64,000 bases of DNA, from positions 17,948,025-18,012,024 of the forward strand of contig NC_060893.1 in assembly GCF_014805685.1 (NCBI RefSeq). Reading direction: 5' to 3'. The position numbers and the translations under genes were made by a program. Source of the DNA: Silurus meridionalis. Its lineage: Eukaryota; Chordata; Actinopteri; Siluriformes; Siluridae. The notes beneath the pieces were generated by a model, which was not told where the DNA came from, did not search any database, and saw only the letters and a list, made by a program, of their open reading frames with translations. Of this stretch, positions 21,493-35,269 are shown in pieces (position 1 is the stretch's first letter; every line of letters begins with the position of its first letter).

Positions 21493-23812
21493 CTCCGAGC
21501 ACTGTTTCTAGCACAATCCAGACTAAATTGAATCAATCAGTAGCTCAAGTTTTAAATTGTTTAGCAATGAATTATATCACAAGGTCTCATCAAAGGCATA
21601 ATGATGTGGAGCAAACGCAAATTGTAAAGATAGGCAGACACAGCAGCATTTATATCATTTAATGAATGACCTGGTTAATACCATGTTTCCTCTAAATACC
21701 AAATTTAAAAAGGGTTCACTGCTGTAAGGCATTCAAACTTAAGAACACTGAACATATGGTTCGGTCATCAGTCCATTTTGAGTCATTTGTTCCTTCAATA
21801 AGCAATGTGTGCCTAATATACTGTATAAAACCATGGACCATAACATAAGGTATTTAAACTCTGCAGTTATGGCTATATAATTTAGTCATTTTTGGGTTTG
21901 GTTTATTATTGCTCCAATTTCCATGCTATAATTATATTTTCTCCAAATAAGTACAGTTTAAAAAAAAAAAAAAAGTAGTAATATACATTGGGCAAGGTTT
22001 AATGACATTGTATTTTACTTTTGCCTTCTCAATTTATACTAATGATTTGCTTCAAATGTTCAATAAAAGTGGACTGAAACATAGCAGCCCAAAAAGAGAT
22101 TACATTTTGTTGTTATTTAATCTCACTTTATTCCATTCTGTGTATTTTTCTTTTTACCTTTGGTGGTGCTGTTGCACTGCTGCTCCACAAAAAAATCGAA
22201 AAGCTCAATTGTAAGGCAGCAAATAATCTGATTAGAAAGCCAGATATTAAACCCTTAATTCATATCTTTTTATTTTTAGATAAGGGACAGGCATGACTTA
22301 ACCCTGCTAACATAATATATACCAGCTGCCTTAATAATATGGATTATCAGATATGATAAAAATCGTTTCGTATATGACATGACATGTGCTATAATATGTA
22401 TATACGCACTCATCAGATAACCATCGGACCAGATAATCAATTTTCATTATGGTTTATTTATTACAGGTAATGAAGTCTTGGGTGAGGAATTTTCCAGCAA
22501 CTTTTGATATACAATGAATGAAAGAATTCTTAATAAGCCCTGTGCAGACTCTGGGAAGATATGTTTTTAGCTGCTGACACTTGAAGTGGAAGTGTGAGAG
22601 GCTGTGTATCTACAACCTTCCGGAACAGTAGAACTTTCTAATTATTTCGCCTCAGTGCTTAGCGATAAAAATAAAGCGAATGGTGTGTGTAAGGCTACTA
22701 TAATAATCTAACATGTCAGTGTTGTAAAACAGATATTAATGACTTCTTTGGAAATTACCAATTCTGAGATTATATAATAGAGATTATAAGGCTTTTTGGA
22801 ATATTAAGGTGAGAGACTCAGCACTGGTGAGGGCTTAGGGTATTTTATTTGCCTTAAAGAAGAAAGAAAGTCTAAAGTTATTCCTCTGTCTTAAAACTGA
22901 CTGACACTAAAAACTCCTGGAGATGTAAATAAACATCTCCTAAGAGAAACCTTCATCATATAGATTTAAACTTTTTTGTTTTCCACACCATATAGATGTA
23001 TACGTTCGTTAATGTAAAAATAAAATAATTTGTGTGAAAGTATGTAACATGATTACAGTCATGTAATACAACCCCTCTAAAGCTTAAAACCGATCCTGAT
23101 CTTTTTGATCTTTTGCCACTCAAATGAATTTAAAGCATTGCGGAATTCCAGTGTGACAAATTCAGGATTGTATAGCAGCTATGTCGTGTCTAAAGAATCC
23201 CAATGATTATGAAGCCTTGGACTTAGCCAGCACAAGAATCATAATCCAGGGCATAATCCTAATAAAGCTCCCAATTGTCGGGTGTTCAGTTGGAATAATA
23301 GTTTGGTGTGTGAGTGAGAAATTAGTTTAGCAAAGCAGAACATTAATTCACTTCCTTTTTTTTGTATTTAACAAATGACCACAAGGCATTATGATACTGT
23401 TGTAATACACTCTGCAAAGACAGTAACCTAAACTCAGGATCAAACTCCAGAGCTGCCATTTTCAACATTTATTATGTACATTGTTCAAATAAGACAACAT
23501 ATTTGTATCACAATATAACATGACCAACAACAAACATTTTGATAGTCTGCTAAGAGGAAGTAAAGTGAAATTAGCATTAATTCACCTGATGGAAAAATAG
23601 GGTTACGGTTAGGGTTAGGAGTGTTTATTTTCTATAAGAAAGTATAATATCAGCAAGGCCAATTTTCTAGGCTAATTATTTTCTAAATGCTTTAATGCTA
23701 TTTTAAACACTTAAACACAAAAAGAAAGCTGTGTGTTTTCTCTATAAATATAAACTATAAAGGTATTAGTTTGCAGCATCTATGAGACCAGATACTTACA
23801 CCATACAGATAT

Positions 23813-24641
23813 TTACATTTACATTTACATTTGCGGCATTTAGCAGACGCCCTTATCCAGAGCGACGTACAAACGTGCTTTAAATCTCTAGTAGTGAATA
23901 AATCTACACTGTACGCAAGAATACAAACTCAATATAAATATAACTCGAATTCTACAAACTTGGAAGGTGCTAATTTAGGTATTTCAGGAAGAGGTAGGTC
24001 TTCAGTCGTCGCTTAAAGATAATCAGGGACTCTGCTGTACGGACATCTAGGGGAAGTTCATTCCACCACCTCGGTGCCAGAACAGAGAAGAGCCTTGAAT
24101 TGTACTTACCTCTCATTCTGAGAGAAGGTGGTACCAGTCGAGCAGTGCTGGAGGATCTCAGACAGCGTGGTGCAGTGCGAGATGTGATGAGGTCACTGAG
24201 GTAAGATGGTGCTGGTCCATTTTTGGCCTTGTAGGCAAGCATCAGTGTTTTGAATTTGATACGTGCAGCTACTGGAAGCCAGTGAAGGGAGCGCACCAGT
24301 GGGGTGGTGTGGGAAAACTTGGGCTGATTGAACACAAGTCGTGCAGCTGCGTTTTGGATCATTTGCAGTGGACGAATAGCGTTCAGGGGAAGACCTGCCA
24401 GCAGAGAGTTGCAGTAGTCCAGTCTTGAAATGACAAGAGACTGAACAAGCAACTGGGCAGCCTGTATGGACAGAAATGGTCGAATCCTTCGGATGTTAAA
24501 GAGAAGAAATCGACAAGAACGAGCAACATTAGCGACATGTGGGAAAAAAGACAGTTCATTGTCCATAGTTACCCCAAGGTTACGAGCAGTGGCTGAAGGG
24601 GAGAGCAGAGAGTCATGAAGTGTTAAAAAATATACCAGCAT
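23813..24641 (-). mobile_element. L2-type LINE, 5'-truncated, with long intact C-terminal ORF
   Basis: The minus strand reads openly for about 220 codons of the L2/CR1-clade ORF2 C-terminus. Recognisable pieces are LGVTMDNELSF, SRLDYCNSLLAGLP, MIQNAAARLVFNQPKFSH, RSLHWLPVAARIKFKTLML and WWNELPLDVRTAESL. A stop codon and a 3' tail ending in TTTACAT-type repeats follow (23811-23835 on the plus strand). The RT catalytic core is missing, so it is non-autonomous. The absence of stops suggests a fairly young insertion. Near its 5' edge the flank carries a 20-bp repeat (ataccagcataccatataat twice). Confidence 0.92.
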
Positions 24642-27600
24642 ACCATATAATATACCAGATATACCAGCATACCATATAATTTATAATTTGTTAATACATT
24701 TTTACAATGTCTTTCAGTGTTATGATCAGCTGTGAGAAAATTCAAGTGAGTAACATGACTTACCGCATGTTTATTCACACCTCAGGCACCAATAAAGGCC
24801 CATTGAAGCAGAAGTCACATTTTCACATACTTAATTTTCAGTGCATCAGCAGCAGTCGCCAGTTTCCTGATTTTAAAACTAAATTAGTTAAGAAATATTT
24901 GTAAATTAACTATAAATATTTTTCCAAAACAAATGGAAATAATAAGTGCAAACAGTCAGTCAACAATCAACTTTACAATAATTTCTATTGTAAGGTATAG
25001 TGCAAAGATTGGGAGAAGGGAAAGAAGCATAGGGAGTTAATAATGTTGTGCATTAGGACAAATACCTGTGCACCCTGATGACCCTGTTCGCATGTAAATA
25101 CTTTTTGTGTAGTTTACAGTACTGTAAATGGACAGCAATGTTTTGATGAATTCAGAATCCTGTAACAGTGATGACAGAAATTACCTGCTGTATTGAGAAC
25201 GCGTGAGTTAAGCTAATATACAATTTATTGGATGTTCAACCTCTTAAATTTGTTTTAAATACACATAATCTATTGATTTTTTTTATTAATTTAGATTTTG
25301 CCATTTATGTGAGTTCAGTATTTGATGGGCAGTATACAATGTACAATATGATACTGGTGAATTGTATAATTATTTGTTATGTCAGATTTATGCAGTCGAA
25401 CCAATGACCATACTTAAAATGCATACGACAGAATAACCAGTCATAAGATGTAGTGTATTTGTCAACTGCTCTATTAAAGCACATGCTATGCTATATATAA
25501 TAAAGTAGTCTGGATTGTAGGGTGATAAATATCAAGTCACAATAATGAAATAACTTGAAATGATATTAACATGATATTAACCAGAAATTATGACTTAGTA
25601 AGTCTAAGTAATAAAATAATAAGTCATATAATAAGATATTGAGCGGAAACAATGACATAACAATTTAAATCGCAGTTTAGGGCATTTGTCATGTTGGAGA
25701 TCATCAAATGTTAAAGAAGCTCTTTAAATTTTGAGAGAGGGGATTGTTCGGTGAATATATCATACAAAATGTCCATGTCTTTCCATTCCATGCACTTTCT
25801 TTTACTGTGAAGAATATTTAAGGCCTTTAAGCCTTTCAGGCTTGGGATTCTCAGGATAAATGTGAAATTGTATCAATTACATAGATGAACCTTTTCCATT
25901 AAACTCTTCTTTCCCTTGATTGTGCTGGATTTGCAGCTGAGCTTATGGTTTTATGTGGAATTGTGAATTGATATCAGACACTCCAGGTTGACTACCATGC
26001 CTTTTTTCCTCTACCTCAAAGGATTTTCACTACCAGTTACTGTAAATTCCCATGTAGAAGCACCTATATTATCAATGTAAGAATTCTGTAAGCACTTACT
26101 TACCATAGTGTGCACAAATGTGCTAAATTTGTAATGCAAATTCGGTTTCATCTTGTAAGGTGTTGACCAGCCTGCCAAGAAACTGAAAACAATATTTTTG
26201 AGTTGTAATAAGGTAAATTAAACATTTAAATCTCTAATATATCTTAACAAAGGCCTTGTATCAGAGAATTATAGAAGATAAAGTTTATACATGTATTATA
26301 TACATATTTATATATGTAAACCTGACTGACACTCAGGCATTCATTACATTTTTCATGTTATTATATTATAATTTTATGTTTACCTGACAGAAATCTCACA
26401 GAGATGCCCACTACCAAAATGCCAGCTATGCAGTGCTTTGTGTTAAACTAATTCTGAATAGTTATACATGAATGTTTATCCAGTACTGAGTCACAAAATC
26501 ATAAATAGAGAAGTTGTTAGGTGTGGTGATTTGCTGAAGGGATCAAATCAAAGAAAACAACACTTTTTAATGCTTAAATCTAATTGGTCTGAATGTGTTC
26601 ATTCATTTTCTGAGCAGCTCTAACAATAATGTCAGCTCTAATTTAAATAATTCTGTAATTCAGAATCATTCTGCATCACCAATGTCTTGACTTACTGCAG
26701 TTACATAGTTGACATAAAAGGAGGTACTAAGAAACATAAATGAAACCAAACATAAAGATCTCAAACACTAAACTCTATAAAAAATAAACCTTACAGTGAG
26801 CATGACAACAATTATGGAGGACAACAACAAACAAAAGACAAGATGAAAAATGTCAGAAAGATATAACCTGGTGTGTAGGGGTGCAGTGATGTGTAAGAAA
26901 CATAGCTCATGTCCATAATACTGACAATAACCTTACTTATTATTAATTATGCTTTTTTTCATGCACGAAAAGATTTTATTATGTTGGTTTATTTCCCAGT
27001 GCCTTTTGCTGAGTAGATTTTTTTATTGGCTTCTAAACATGGCTGTTCACACTCAGCTAAGATGGCTCTTATTGCTCTCACAGCGTTTGAGACACTGACA
27101 TACAATATCTAGCCTTGAGATAAAAAAAAAAATCCATGATTCATTCGTGATCTCTGATCCTTTGAAGTGGTTATGATGGCCCTGTGTTCGCTTCTGCGAA
27201 TGCCAAATTTGTATAGAAAAGTTGTGAAATGTCATGAAGCAAACACAGGCAGCTGGAATGAGATTCAAATAACTGAGTAACTGCCAGAACCCGAAATGAA
27301 ATCCACACGAAAACTTCAATGGCATTGTTTTAGAGATGCAGAACAGGGATCAATGGAGAGTAGGACATGGCAGAGACACCACAATACTCACCTGCAAGTG
27401 CAGAAGACAGGCATGCCTGAAAGCCTCCTACCCACACAGTTCACCATTTCAGGTAAGAGTGTGAAGTTGTGATTATCGCCTGAAGTATTCAGGGAACCCC
27501 AATAGTATACCACCCACACATCGTTTATCCTGGCAATACTTTCTTTTCGACACACAACGCCCAAAGCTACTTTTAACTTTTCAGATTTGTCAGAAATTCT

Positions 27601-30600
27601 CTGTTTCAGATTCCCAGTACGAGCGCAATTGTGATTTAGCGTGATTTAGGAAAGTATGTTTACAGTAATTGGAGTGCAGCATGTCCCTGGGTACGCTCAA
27701 AGCAGACTATCAAAACAGGACATGGTCAGAGGTGAGGGACTCTGGTGAGCTTTTGTTGTTTGTAGATAGATCTGGCACTTGATGAGCCGATGGCTATTTA
27801 TAACCTGGAAAACACAGTAAAGGGCACTCCTATTTGGCAAATGTGAAAAACACAGCGCTTCAACTGGATGTGTTATGCTTCAGTTAACCGTCAGATTCAG
27901 ATGCATTTGGACTCAAAAACAAATAGATGCACTATTTTTAACTTCAAGTGTAGTGTGGAAGCTTGAAACGATGTCACTTGGCCGTATTCAAGTCTTTTAC
28001 TGTCCAGTTGTTTAGCCTGTGCTCACTCACTGTAGCCTCAGATTAATGTTCTTGGCTGACAGGACTGGAGACAGATGTTCTCCTCTGATTTTGCAGTCTA
28101 ACCACCTTAAGGATTGGTGTGCATTCTGACAAGCTTTTCTGCTTACCACAGTTGTAAAGAATATTTATTTGTGTTGGTCATTTTATGTTAGTTTGTTTCT
28201 TTCAACTTGGCCATGCCTGCTCCTGATGCATATGTCTAAATTTAAATGGAAAGCTTTCAAAATAAAAATATTTTGTGTATATTTAGCGTTTATTTGTTGA
28301 TTTGTATAAAAAAAATGTATATACAGTATATTTAGTTGCATCTGTAATACTGGAATTGTTTTTTTTTCTGAAAATGCTCTCTTCAGTATAAAAAGCTGTT
28401 GAGTTATCTGGAGGTGGTTCAGGTCCATGTAGATGTGGACATCTTCCGAACACAAGCCAGTAACCTACTGAAATCAAAGGCTGCTTGTCTGGACTGTTGA
28501 TGAGTCGAATCAGCTTGCAATATTAAGCAATAGCTGCAAAAAAAATTATAAAATCTGTGGTGCCTACTAAACCTACTATTTCCTCTCTCCATTTGATTTG
28601 AAGCTTGTTAATAGAAGCTCAGGCAGAGTTTTAAAAGAATTAACCAGATTTCAATTAAGGTTCACTCATGGGTTAAATTGGTTTTGTTAAGAGGGATATT
28701 TCTTTTTAAAGGGATTGTTAATTCTTGTGCTACTTCACAGTAGCTTTTGTGTGCTTGCTGCTTTACACTTCTCTTTTTCATGCATATCTTAGCAAGACCA
28801 TTCAGGGACCTGTCACATCCTCTGTACTCCTGGCTTTGTGTGCTGTTTGTGACCATGTCTGTGCAGACACCTCTGGCAGTTAGCTAAAAAGATATCTAAA
28901 AGATGTTTCATTTTATACTTTGGTTATATGGTGCTAACATGAAATCTTTCAAGTTGTCATAAAATATTTAGATTAGTATAACAGGAGATAAAGAATTCAT
29001 AATGGAAATGAAACGTAATCAACACCCTATAAAATCCACATCAATATGAACAACAATACACCTACACAGTACACCTAAAACTGGTACTGAGTAGTGCCAT
29101 GAGTAGCATTATTGTACTGACATGTCACTAATGGATTACACTCTTACAAAAAATGAACCCATTGGTAATTTAAGAGGTTTTTGGAAGGTAAGGGTCCTTT
29201 TGCTTCCTAAAGGTTCTATTAAGAGGTAAAGGAAAAGACATTCTGAAAGGATTTTGTACAGGGAAAGCCAAAGAACAAGAATTTCCATTCTTGAGTACAC
29301 TTACCATAGTATATATTACTGTAACTCCTACTATGTTCTACCTGCTTTAATATATGTGTTCTCCAGTCTAGTAAATCATATTTTAGTGATTGAGTGTCAT
29401 TTTCATTCAGATCATCTAAGATTAAATCCAGAAATGGTGAGTCCTACGTTGATTATTTGATACTTACAAAGCATAACTGCAAGCATCCCTCACATACAGA
29501 ATCCTAATAAATCTTGGACTCCAGAATGTTTTTAACCCATAAAAAAAAAAAAGAGAACCCACCCAGCAATTCAGACGAGTCTGCTGGTTTGCTCTTCATT
29601 CACAAAGCCCCTGCCTATTGCATAGATGCATGCTTTCTGTATGAAAAACTCTATTACAATACATCCATTTTTTTCTCCTGTGAAAGCTGAGCTGAATTCC
29701 TGAACTGCCTATAAAGGAGACAAGGGGGTTCTGTTGTTTTAAGATATAGTGCTGTGTTGAGGATTTGCAAAGTAATTCAGCTATTCACAGAAACAAATGT
29801 TTAAGCATTTACCAAACTAGCATTTCACTGTAAACAAAAACACAGTAACTCAATATGTGGCTTTTATTACACACAAAAACATGAAAAATAGAAAAAAAAT
29901 GGTTCCTATTGCCACGTTGTTGTCATGGTTTTATAAATATAAAGAGATGCTTTGTCTTAACGATGATGCTTTTGATTTGTGTGTGTGTTCCAGGAAAGAT
30001 GTACATTATACTGTATAACCTTTGTAAATGATATACAGTATGTATTTATTTGTATGCTTGCTTTTTCTATTTAATAAATTTAGTATGTCCTAAAGGTAGG
30101 AAAACATTTGTACTCAGCATTATTACAAGAAGTTCCCGCAATAAAAATAACCCCAACATCCCTTACTCTGCGACAGTATGTTGCTTTGTAGAATTGCCAC
30201 CAAGTGTGCATTTGTCTAAAGCAAATGTGCTAAGCTAATGTCCTGCAGAGCTACAGCCTTACAACAGATTTATGATTTTCTTTTTCTAATAAGCCAAATT
30301 TAACTTGAGAAGCTCTTGGTAATGAGCTGAATTATTAAATCTGCAGCATTAAATGGTGCAGAATGTTCAGCTATGCAGTGCTGTGGCTCCCCAGGACTGA
30401 AGATGCATTTTGCATAGAATAAGTGGTATGTAATAATTAATCAAAAAGTCAATTTGCAATCATTTTTATTGTCTTTTGGTAATTAAATTGACAAAAGACA
30501 ATAATTTATCTAAAAGACAATTGTAGAGCTGGGGTATAGAAGGTGTGATCTAGTCCATGGCAAACTCTCCTCTTGTTATACTTTTGAGCATAGCAGCTCT

Positions 30601-31460
30601 CAGTGTCTTCATTACGGAGATATACTGTATCTTTATATTGCTTTTTAACTGCCTTTGCAGTTTCCAAGGTATCTGTGACACTAATGGCCTAGGCTACTCT
30701 TCTTATATTGCTTATGCTGCTTTTATGCTTCCATCATTGTATGGAGCAGCTTGTTCCTTATACAGGGAGACATCTTCAATGTCATCTAATAAATGAAGCT
30801 TTACAAATGGTGAGAATACATCAAAAGAAATCTAGAAATGATATAGACATTCATGTAGTGGTTTCTTTTTACTTTATGAGGTGAGTTTTTATTTTATTTT
30901 TTTACACATATACCCTGTGATACAGGGAATTCTACTAGTTTGATTATCTCACAATGTGAAGGTCAGATTTTGATTAAGTTTTGGAGACACACCAGAATGA
31001 AATGGACATAAGCCTAATCATTTCAGTTACAGGTGGCTGTTTTTATTTTGTAACCCTCCACATTTTGCTATAAGTATTTCCAAAATATGCTTATACTTTT
31101 CATTGAGATCCAAAATAACAAAATAGAAACATGTTGCAGTTCTGGGAATGTCTTTAATGTTGAAATATGCCTTGCAGATTATTAGACCCCTGACCAATGT
31201 GCTTTCTACAATTTTATTTTATTTTATTATTTTTTTTAAGTAGATATGATAGAAAATTTAATGATTTCCAGGTGAAATAAAACAATCAAACAGAAACATT
31301 TTCATTTGTAATTCAGCAATATGAAAGAATTGGTCAGAGGTTTAGCACAATATGCAAGGTGTGTATCTAAAACTGTGCGACACACACAATATAGACAAAG
31401 TTTTTAGACACATGCCCATAGATTTCTACTGTATATGTTTTTAAAGCATCCATTCCATCA
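24642..31460. other. Gene desert
   Basis: I see no supported exon, RNA gene or transposon border in this AT-rich stretch. Short ORFs are present but have no recognisable domains. Parts such as 26570-26700 and 27330-27500 are non-repetitive and could hold regulatory DNA, which cannot be judged from one sequence. Confidence 0.5.
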
Positions 31461-31464
31461 TACG

Positions 31465-31720
31465 TTTGAGGTCAAAGCACTGTAGCCACTCAGGATCAAC
31501 CACTCTAACCCATGCAAACCATATGTTCATGTAGATCACTTTGTGCACAGGGTCACTGTTATGCTGACTCAGGTTTGGGTCTCAGAGTTCAAGTGAAGGG
31601 AAAATGTAATGCTTCCTCATTGAAAAACATCCTATACAATCATGTCCCTTCAACATTGTAGTAACATTTTGGGAAAGAACCACATATGGCTGGAAAAGTA
31701 GTGTATCCTATTGTCCATTT
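31465..31720 (-). mobile_element. Tzf-like Tc1 transposase fossil
   Basis: The minus strand carries the same decayed transposase region as the element at 9151-9674: phrases 'tgtgcacaaagtgatctaca', 'ctgagacccaaacctga' and 'ccagccatatgtggttc'. No inverted ends remain. Confidence 0.6.
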
Positions 31721-33094
31721 AAAGTATATGTACATATAGTAATGCTTGGCCATTTATGTTTTTACATCCTATGTATACAGGATCCATCTAGCTTTGTCCA
31801 CTGTGCACTGACATTCACATGTCTTTCTGTTTGGTGAGCTTTAAGCATATTGTTATGTATTTATGTGAATAGCTGTTTTGATTAAGAAAATGATCAATTT
31901 AGCAGGTACTATGTTTTTTGGCTCTGCAGGAACTGATAGTTTTGTTCAGTTGCTTTTGTGTACACATATTCAAATGGTTATTTTATTAGTGGGCTTTCTT
32001 AAATGAATTGATGATGAACAATGCAACCTCTCACTACAGCATGTATAATGGTCTTGAATTGAAACACAAACACACCCTATTCTTTATATATAATGTGATG
32101 CGTTTCATATGTTGTCATTTTGTACCCATTTTGTAGAATTTACATTGTGCTCATGAAATCCTTCAATGCAATGTTAGGTAAGTGTCTAAACGTCAACAGG
32201 GAAATGTAACTCTTTTGTATGAATGGTGTTAAATATGAATGGGAGCTTTTGCTAAGGAAATATTCAATTTAAGTGTTGGAAGGTTTAAAATACTCCTGAT
32301 ATTTGTAAGCAACATACATTGAAGTAATTTCATTATAATGAGATATGATATGATAGACACATACAAGGTATTCAACCTATATGGCACAGTGTGTTGTTAT
32401 AGGAAAACAGTGTTGTGAGTGGTGTGATTGGTTCTTGTTATCAGTTACATTATAGCATTTGTGCTATAATAACCTTTCTTCTCTCAAAGTTAATAAGAAA
32501 TCAAATGCAGCCTTGTATGTTCCTAAGTAACTGTAAAGGCCTTCCTCCTAAAAACATTCTAATGTTTTGCATTCCCAAAAATGCAAAAAACATCTAAACA
32601 TCCCCTTGTGGATGTTGTTATTATAGAAATAAGAAATAGTATTATTTGTGTATTATTAATAGAAAACTTTGCAGCCGGAATTACAAGAATATTTGTCAAA
32701 AGCTTCCAACCAGTCATATAATTTCCTATTATACTTAAATATTACTTTTATTCTAGATTTAATAATTTGTTGAAATATGTGTTTGTTTTTCTGTAAAATG
32801 AATGAAGTAATCTATCTATCAATGTCTAGTTTAAAATGTGCAAAAAATCTAGAAACAGGCTTACTGTATAATCTGTGTAGGTGATGGGATTTAAATCACA
32901 AGTCTAGCCACCTACAACTACTGCATACACATTATTTCTAGATAATATATCATTAAATGCACATTGCAATTCATAATAAAAATTTCTTAAATGAAAGTGT
33001 ACCAGAATCTCTTTAATGCTGCCTTGGTTCATATGTTATTACATACAAAACGTTCCATATTTTCTTGCACTTTAGCCTACACTACTTACTCTAT

Positions 33095-33110
33095 ACACCA
33101 GGGGGCGCCC
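33095..33110 (+). promoter_or_regulatory. CTCF-like motif
   Basis: ACACCAGGGGGCGCCC matches the CTCF core (CAGGGGGCGC) apart from the outermost C. It is a GC-rich island in AT-rich DNA. Motif evidence only. Confidence 0.4.
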
Positions 33111-33767
33111 TATCCTCTCCATGCTTCTTATGCCACCAACTTAGTGGATCATGCTAATACCTTTTTTTTCATCAAGAGAAGGTAACTCTAGGGCAATTAA
33201 CCAAAGCATTCATTATCTCATGGAAATTTACATGCATTGTGGCTATTTCTTCAAAAGTCAGCATTTCTTCAAATTTCTTCATATGGGACAAATTGGAGTC
33301 AAGAATCACTCATCTATGATAAAACTGGATTCTTTTTCTCTCAGATCTTGAAGCTTGTATAATTATGTTCATGACATCTACATCTAAGCCTGTATTATGA
33401 TTTCAGTAAAGCTCCTTATGTTGTTAGAATCGCTTGAAGTGAATTGAATATAATGGTTTCTGTATAAAAATAAAACAGTACAGACAGTGTATTTTTTTTA
33501 GCATTGCTGGTGTAACCGGTTTATACTGGTCTGTATGAAGTGTTTTATCTTTATAGCCAATCTGACAGCCTAATGTAATTGGCTAAAAGTTAAGTAGTAT
33601 CAATAAGCTACATAATCCACCTATATTACAAAAAAAGTGTCAATTATAATGTGAATGTTTTGGTTCCAATGCAGTGCATTATTTTTCTTATAGATATTCT
33701 ACCATCACAAGTCACACTGAGTAGTTCAGGATTTGTAACCAAAACTTGAACCAAGAAACTGCTGGGC

Positions 33768-33769
<2 letters not shown>

Positions 33770-33838
<69 letters not shown>
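33770..33838. repeat. (TA)n microsatellite
   Basis: Uninterrupted TA array of about 68 bp. Confidence 0.95.
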
Positions 33839-33840
<2 letters not shown>

Positions 33841-34329
33841 TTGGTCTCCAATAGTTTGTGGATACTTTCATTAAAAATGCATAACCTTGTGGCATGCTAC
33901 CTCAAAGCAGGTTCTGTTTCAGATGCAACCTTAAATGCAGCCTGGAATCAGAACTACTCTACACTACCTGTTAGTTCATATTACTGGTCATATCATGCAC
34001 AAATCAATATTCAATCAAAGCCATCTTTCTTTCCTCTCCAGGAAACATTTTATGACACGGTGCTGTGGCAACAGCAGCTGAGGCTTTACTTTTTTCCTAT
34101 TTTCTTATTATCTATTGATTCTTTTTGTATTATACTATTATTAATTATAACAATTTGCTCATTCATCCTGGGTAGAGACACAGTGAATCTAAAGCTAAGC
34201 TGCTTCAGTAGAATAGTTAATGACAGCACAGTGATCTGCCAAAACTCTTTGTGGACATGTTGTCCATTAATAGGTACATTCAATGCTGTAAAATATCCAA
34301 TTCATATTTCAGTACTATGTCAGAACACG

Positions 34330-34620
34330 TTACAAAGGTTTTACACTGGAGACACAAAGCTACATAAAGTGCATCAAGTGCAAACAGTGCAGACGAAAAA
34401 CAGTACAGACAGACAGTGCAGACAGTACAGACAGACAGACAGACAACAGTACAGACAACCAGACAACACAAGACAACACAAGACAATACACATAACACAA
34501 GATAGCGCTGACCAGTAAACCTACTGTATACTTTGAATATACAGTAGTGTGCAAAGAGAACTATTAAAACTATAACCAAGATTATATATAAACAAACACA
34601 ATGCAGTGCAAAAGAAATTA
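34330..34620 (-). mobile_element. Non-LTR retrotransposon 3'-UTR fragment (family also at 48.0 and 51.8 kb)
   Basis: Shares with the copies at 48005-48830 and 51842-52600 the block 'aaagtgcatc(a/g)agtgcaa', a CAGA-rich tract (acagacagacagtgcagaca), 'gcgc(t/c)ga(c)tagtaaacct' and 'aaacacaatgcagtgcaaaa'. The coding part is missing. Orientation is taken from the longer copies. Confidence 0.75.
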
Positions 34621-35257
34621 GTGCATTAATATAAACCTTTGATATGCCACTCCTGCTAGAGCTGCTAGTAAATAAATGATTTTAGATGTTTTGATCAATC
34701 GAAGACTCAAGCACAGCTCCATTGTTTGGTTTTAAATAGCATATTGTTTTGATTCAACCTGTCATCTTCCTACTTTTCATCATCAGCCTGAAAAAATACT
34801 AAGCCCATTTCACTCTGCTTTATTTGGGGGAAAATGTATAATTTCTTTGTAAAATGTTTATCTTAAAAGGCTATAAATGAGCAAAATTATTCATCATAAA
34901 ACATTTTTCATAGCCATATATTGAACATAAATGTGATTTTCATCCCTTTCATCACATTTACTCCATCTCTTATTTATTGGACTCTCGATCATTCCACATT
35001 CCAATTTCCATAAATATCCTTTAGATGGGTGAGTTGCACTCCTATAAAATAAAAAATTAATGACCTTCATTGCTAATGAACAGAACAGTATGGTTAATAA
35101 AATAAAGGCGGGAGAAAGTCAGGGTGGTGTTGTCAGGCTGTGCTTGGCCTTTTTCTGTGGTTATGTTCTGGTTTTATTTTTGTTTATGTTAAATTTGTGT
35201 ACTTTCTTATTACATAACAGGCACTGGATTAAATGTCTTGCTGAATTTAAGTCTTTA
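34621..35257. other. No gene seen
   Basis: AT-rich spacer between two retrotransposon insertions, without recognisable features. Confidence 0.6.
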
Positions 35258-35269
35258 ATAATGCATTCT
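35258..35269 (+). repeat. Target-site duplication of RTE-like LINE, left copy
   Basis: ATAATGCATTCT is repeated exactly at 37515-37526 and marks the borders of the LINE insertion between them. Confidence 0.85.

Larger units (their letters stand above)
18798..23810. other. Gene-free stretch
   Basis: No supported gene. It contains (TA)n at about 19936-19955, (CT)n at 20805-20853, and a C-run plus (CA)n at 21462-21492. A CTCF-like site lies at 20139-20153. Three TTAGGG-like units occur near 23600-23618. The sequence around 19200-19680 is non-repetitive with several TAATTA/AATTAG words and could include conserved non-coding DNA. Confidence 0.55.
31721..34325. other. Gene-free stretch
   Basis: Contains a (TA)n array (33770-33838) flanked by short inverted words (accaagaa ... 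ttcttggt) and a CTCF-like site at 33095-33110. The long reading frame starting at 33841 runs into LINE repeat sequence and has no domain, so no gene is called. Confidence 0.55.

Noticed and set aside
22002..22214. ORF containing an SIYTNDL motif that recalls reverse transcriptase
   Set aside because: The similarity is a few residues only and no other RT motif is near.
23600..23620. Interstitial telomere-like repeat (ggttagggttagg)
   Set aside because: Only about three imperfect units; too short to mean anything.
23970..24641. 223-codon ORF as a host gene
   Set aside because: It is the C-terminus of an L2-type LINE with its 3' tail directly downstream.
30557..30796. 79-codon ORF with a hydrophobic start, possible secreted protein
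   Set aside because: No recognisable family, AT-rich codon use like the background and no splice or promoter support.
33841..34518. 225-codon ORF as a host gene
   Set aside because: It has no domain, begins beside a (TA)n array and ends in LINE 3'-UTR repeat (CAGA-rich).
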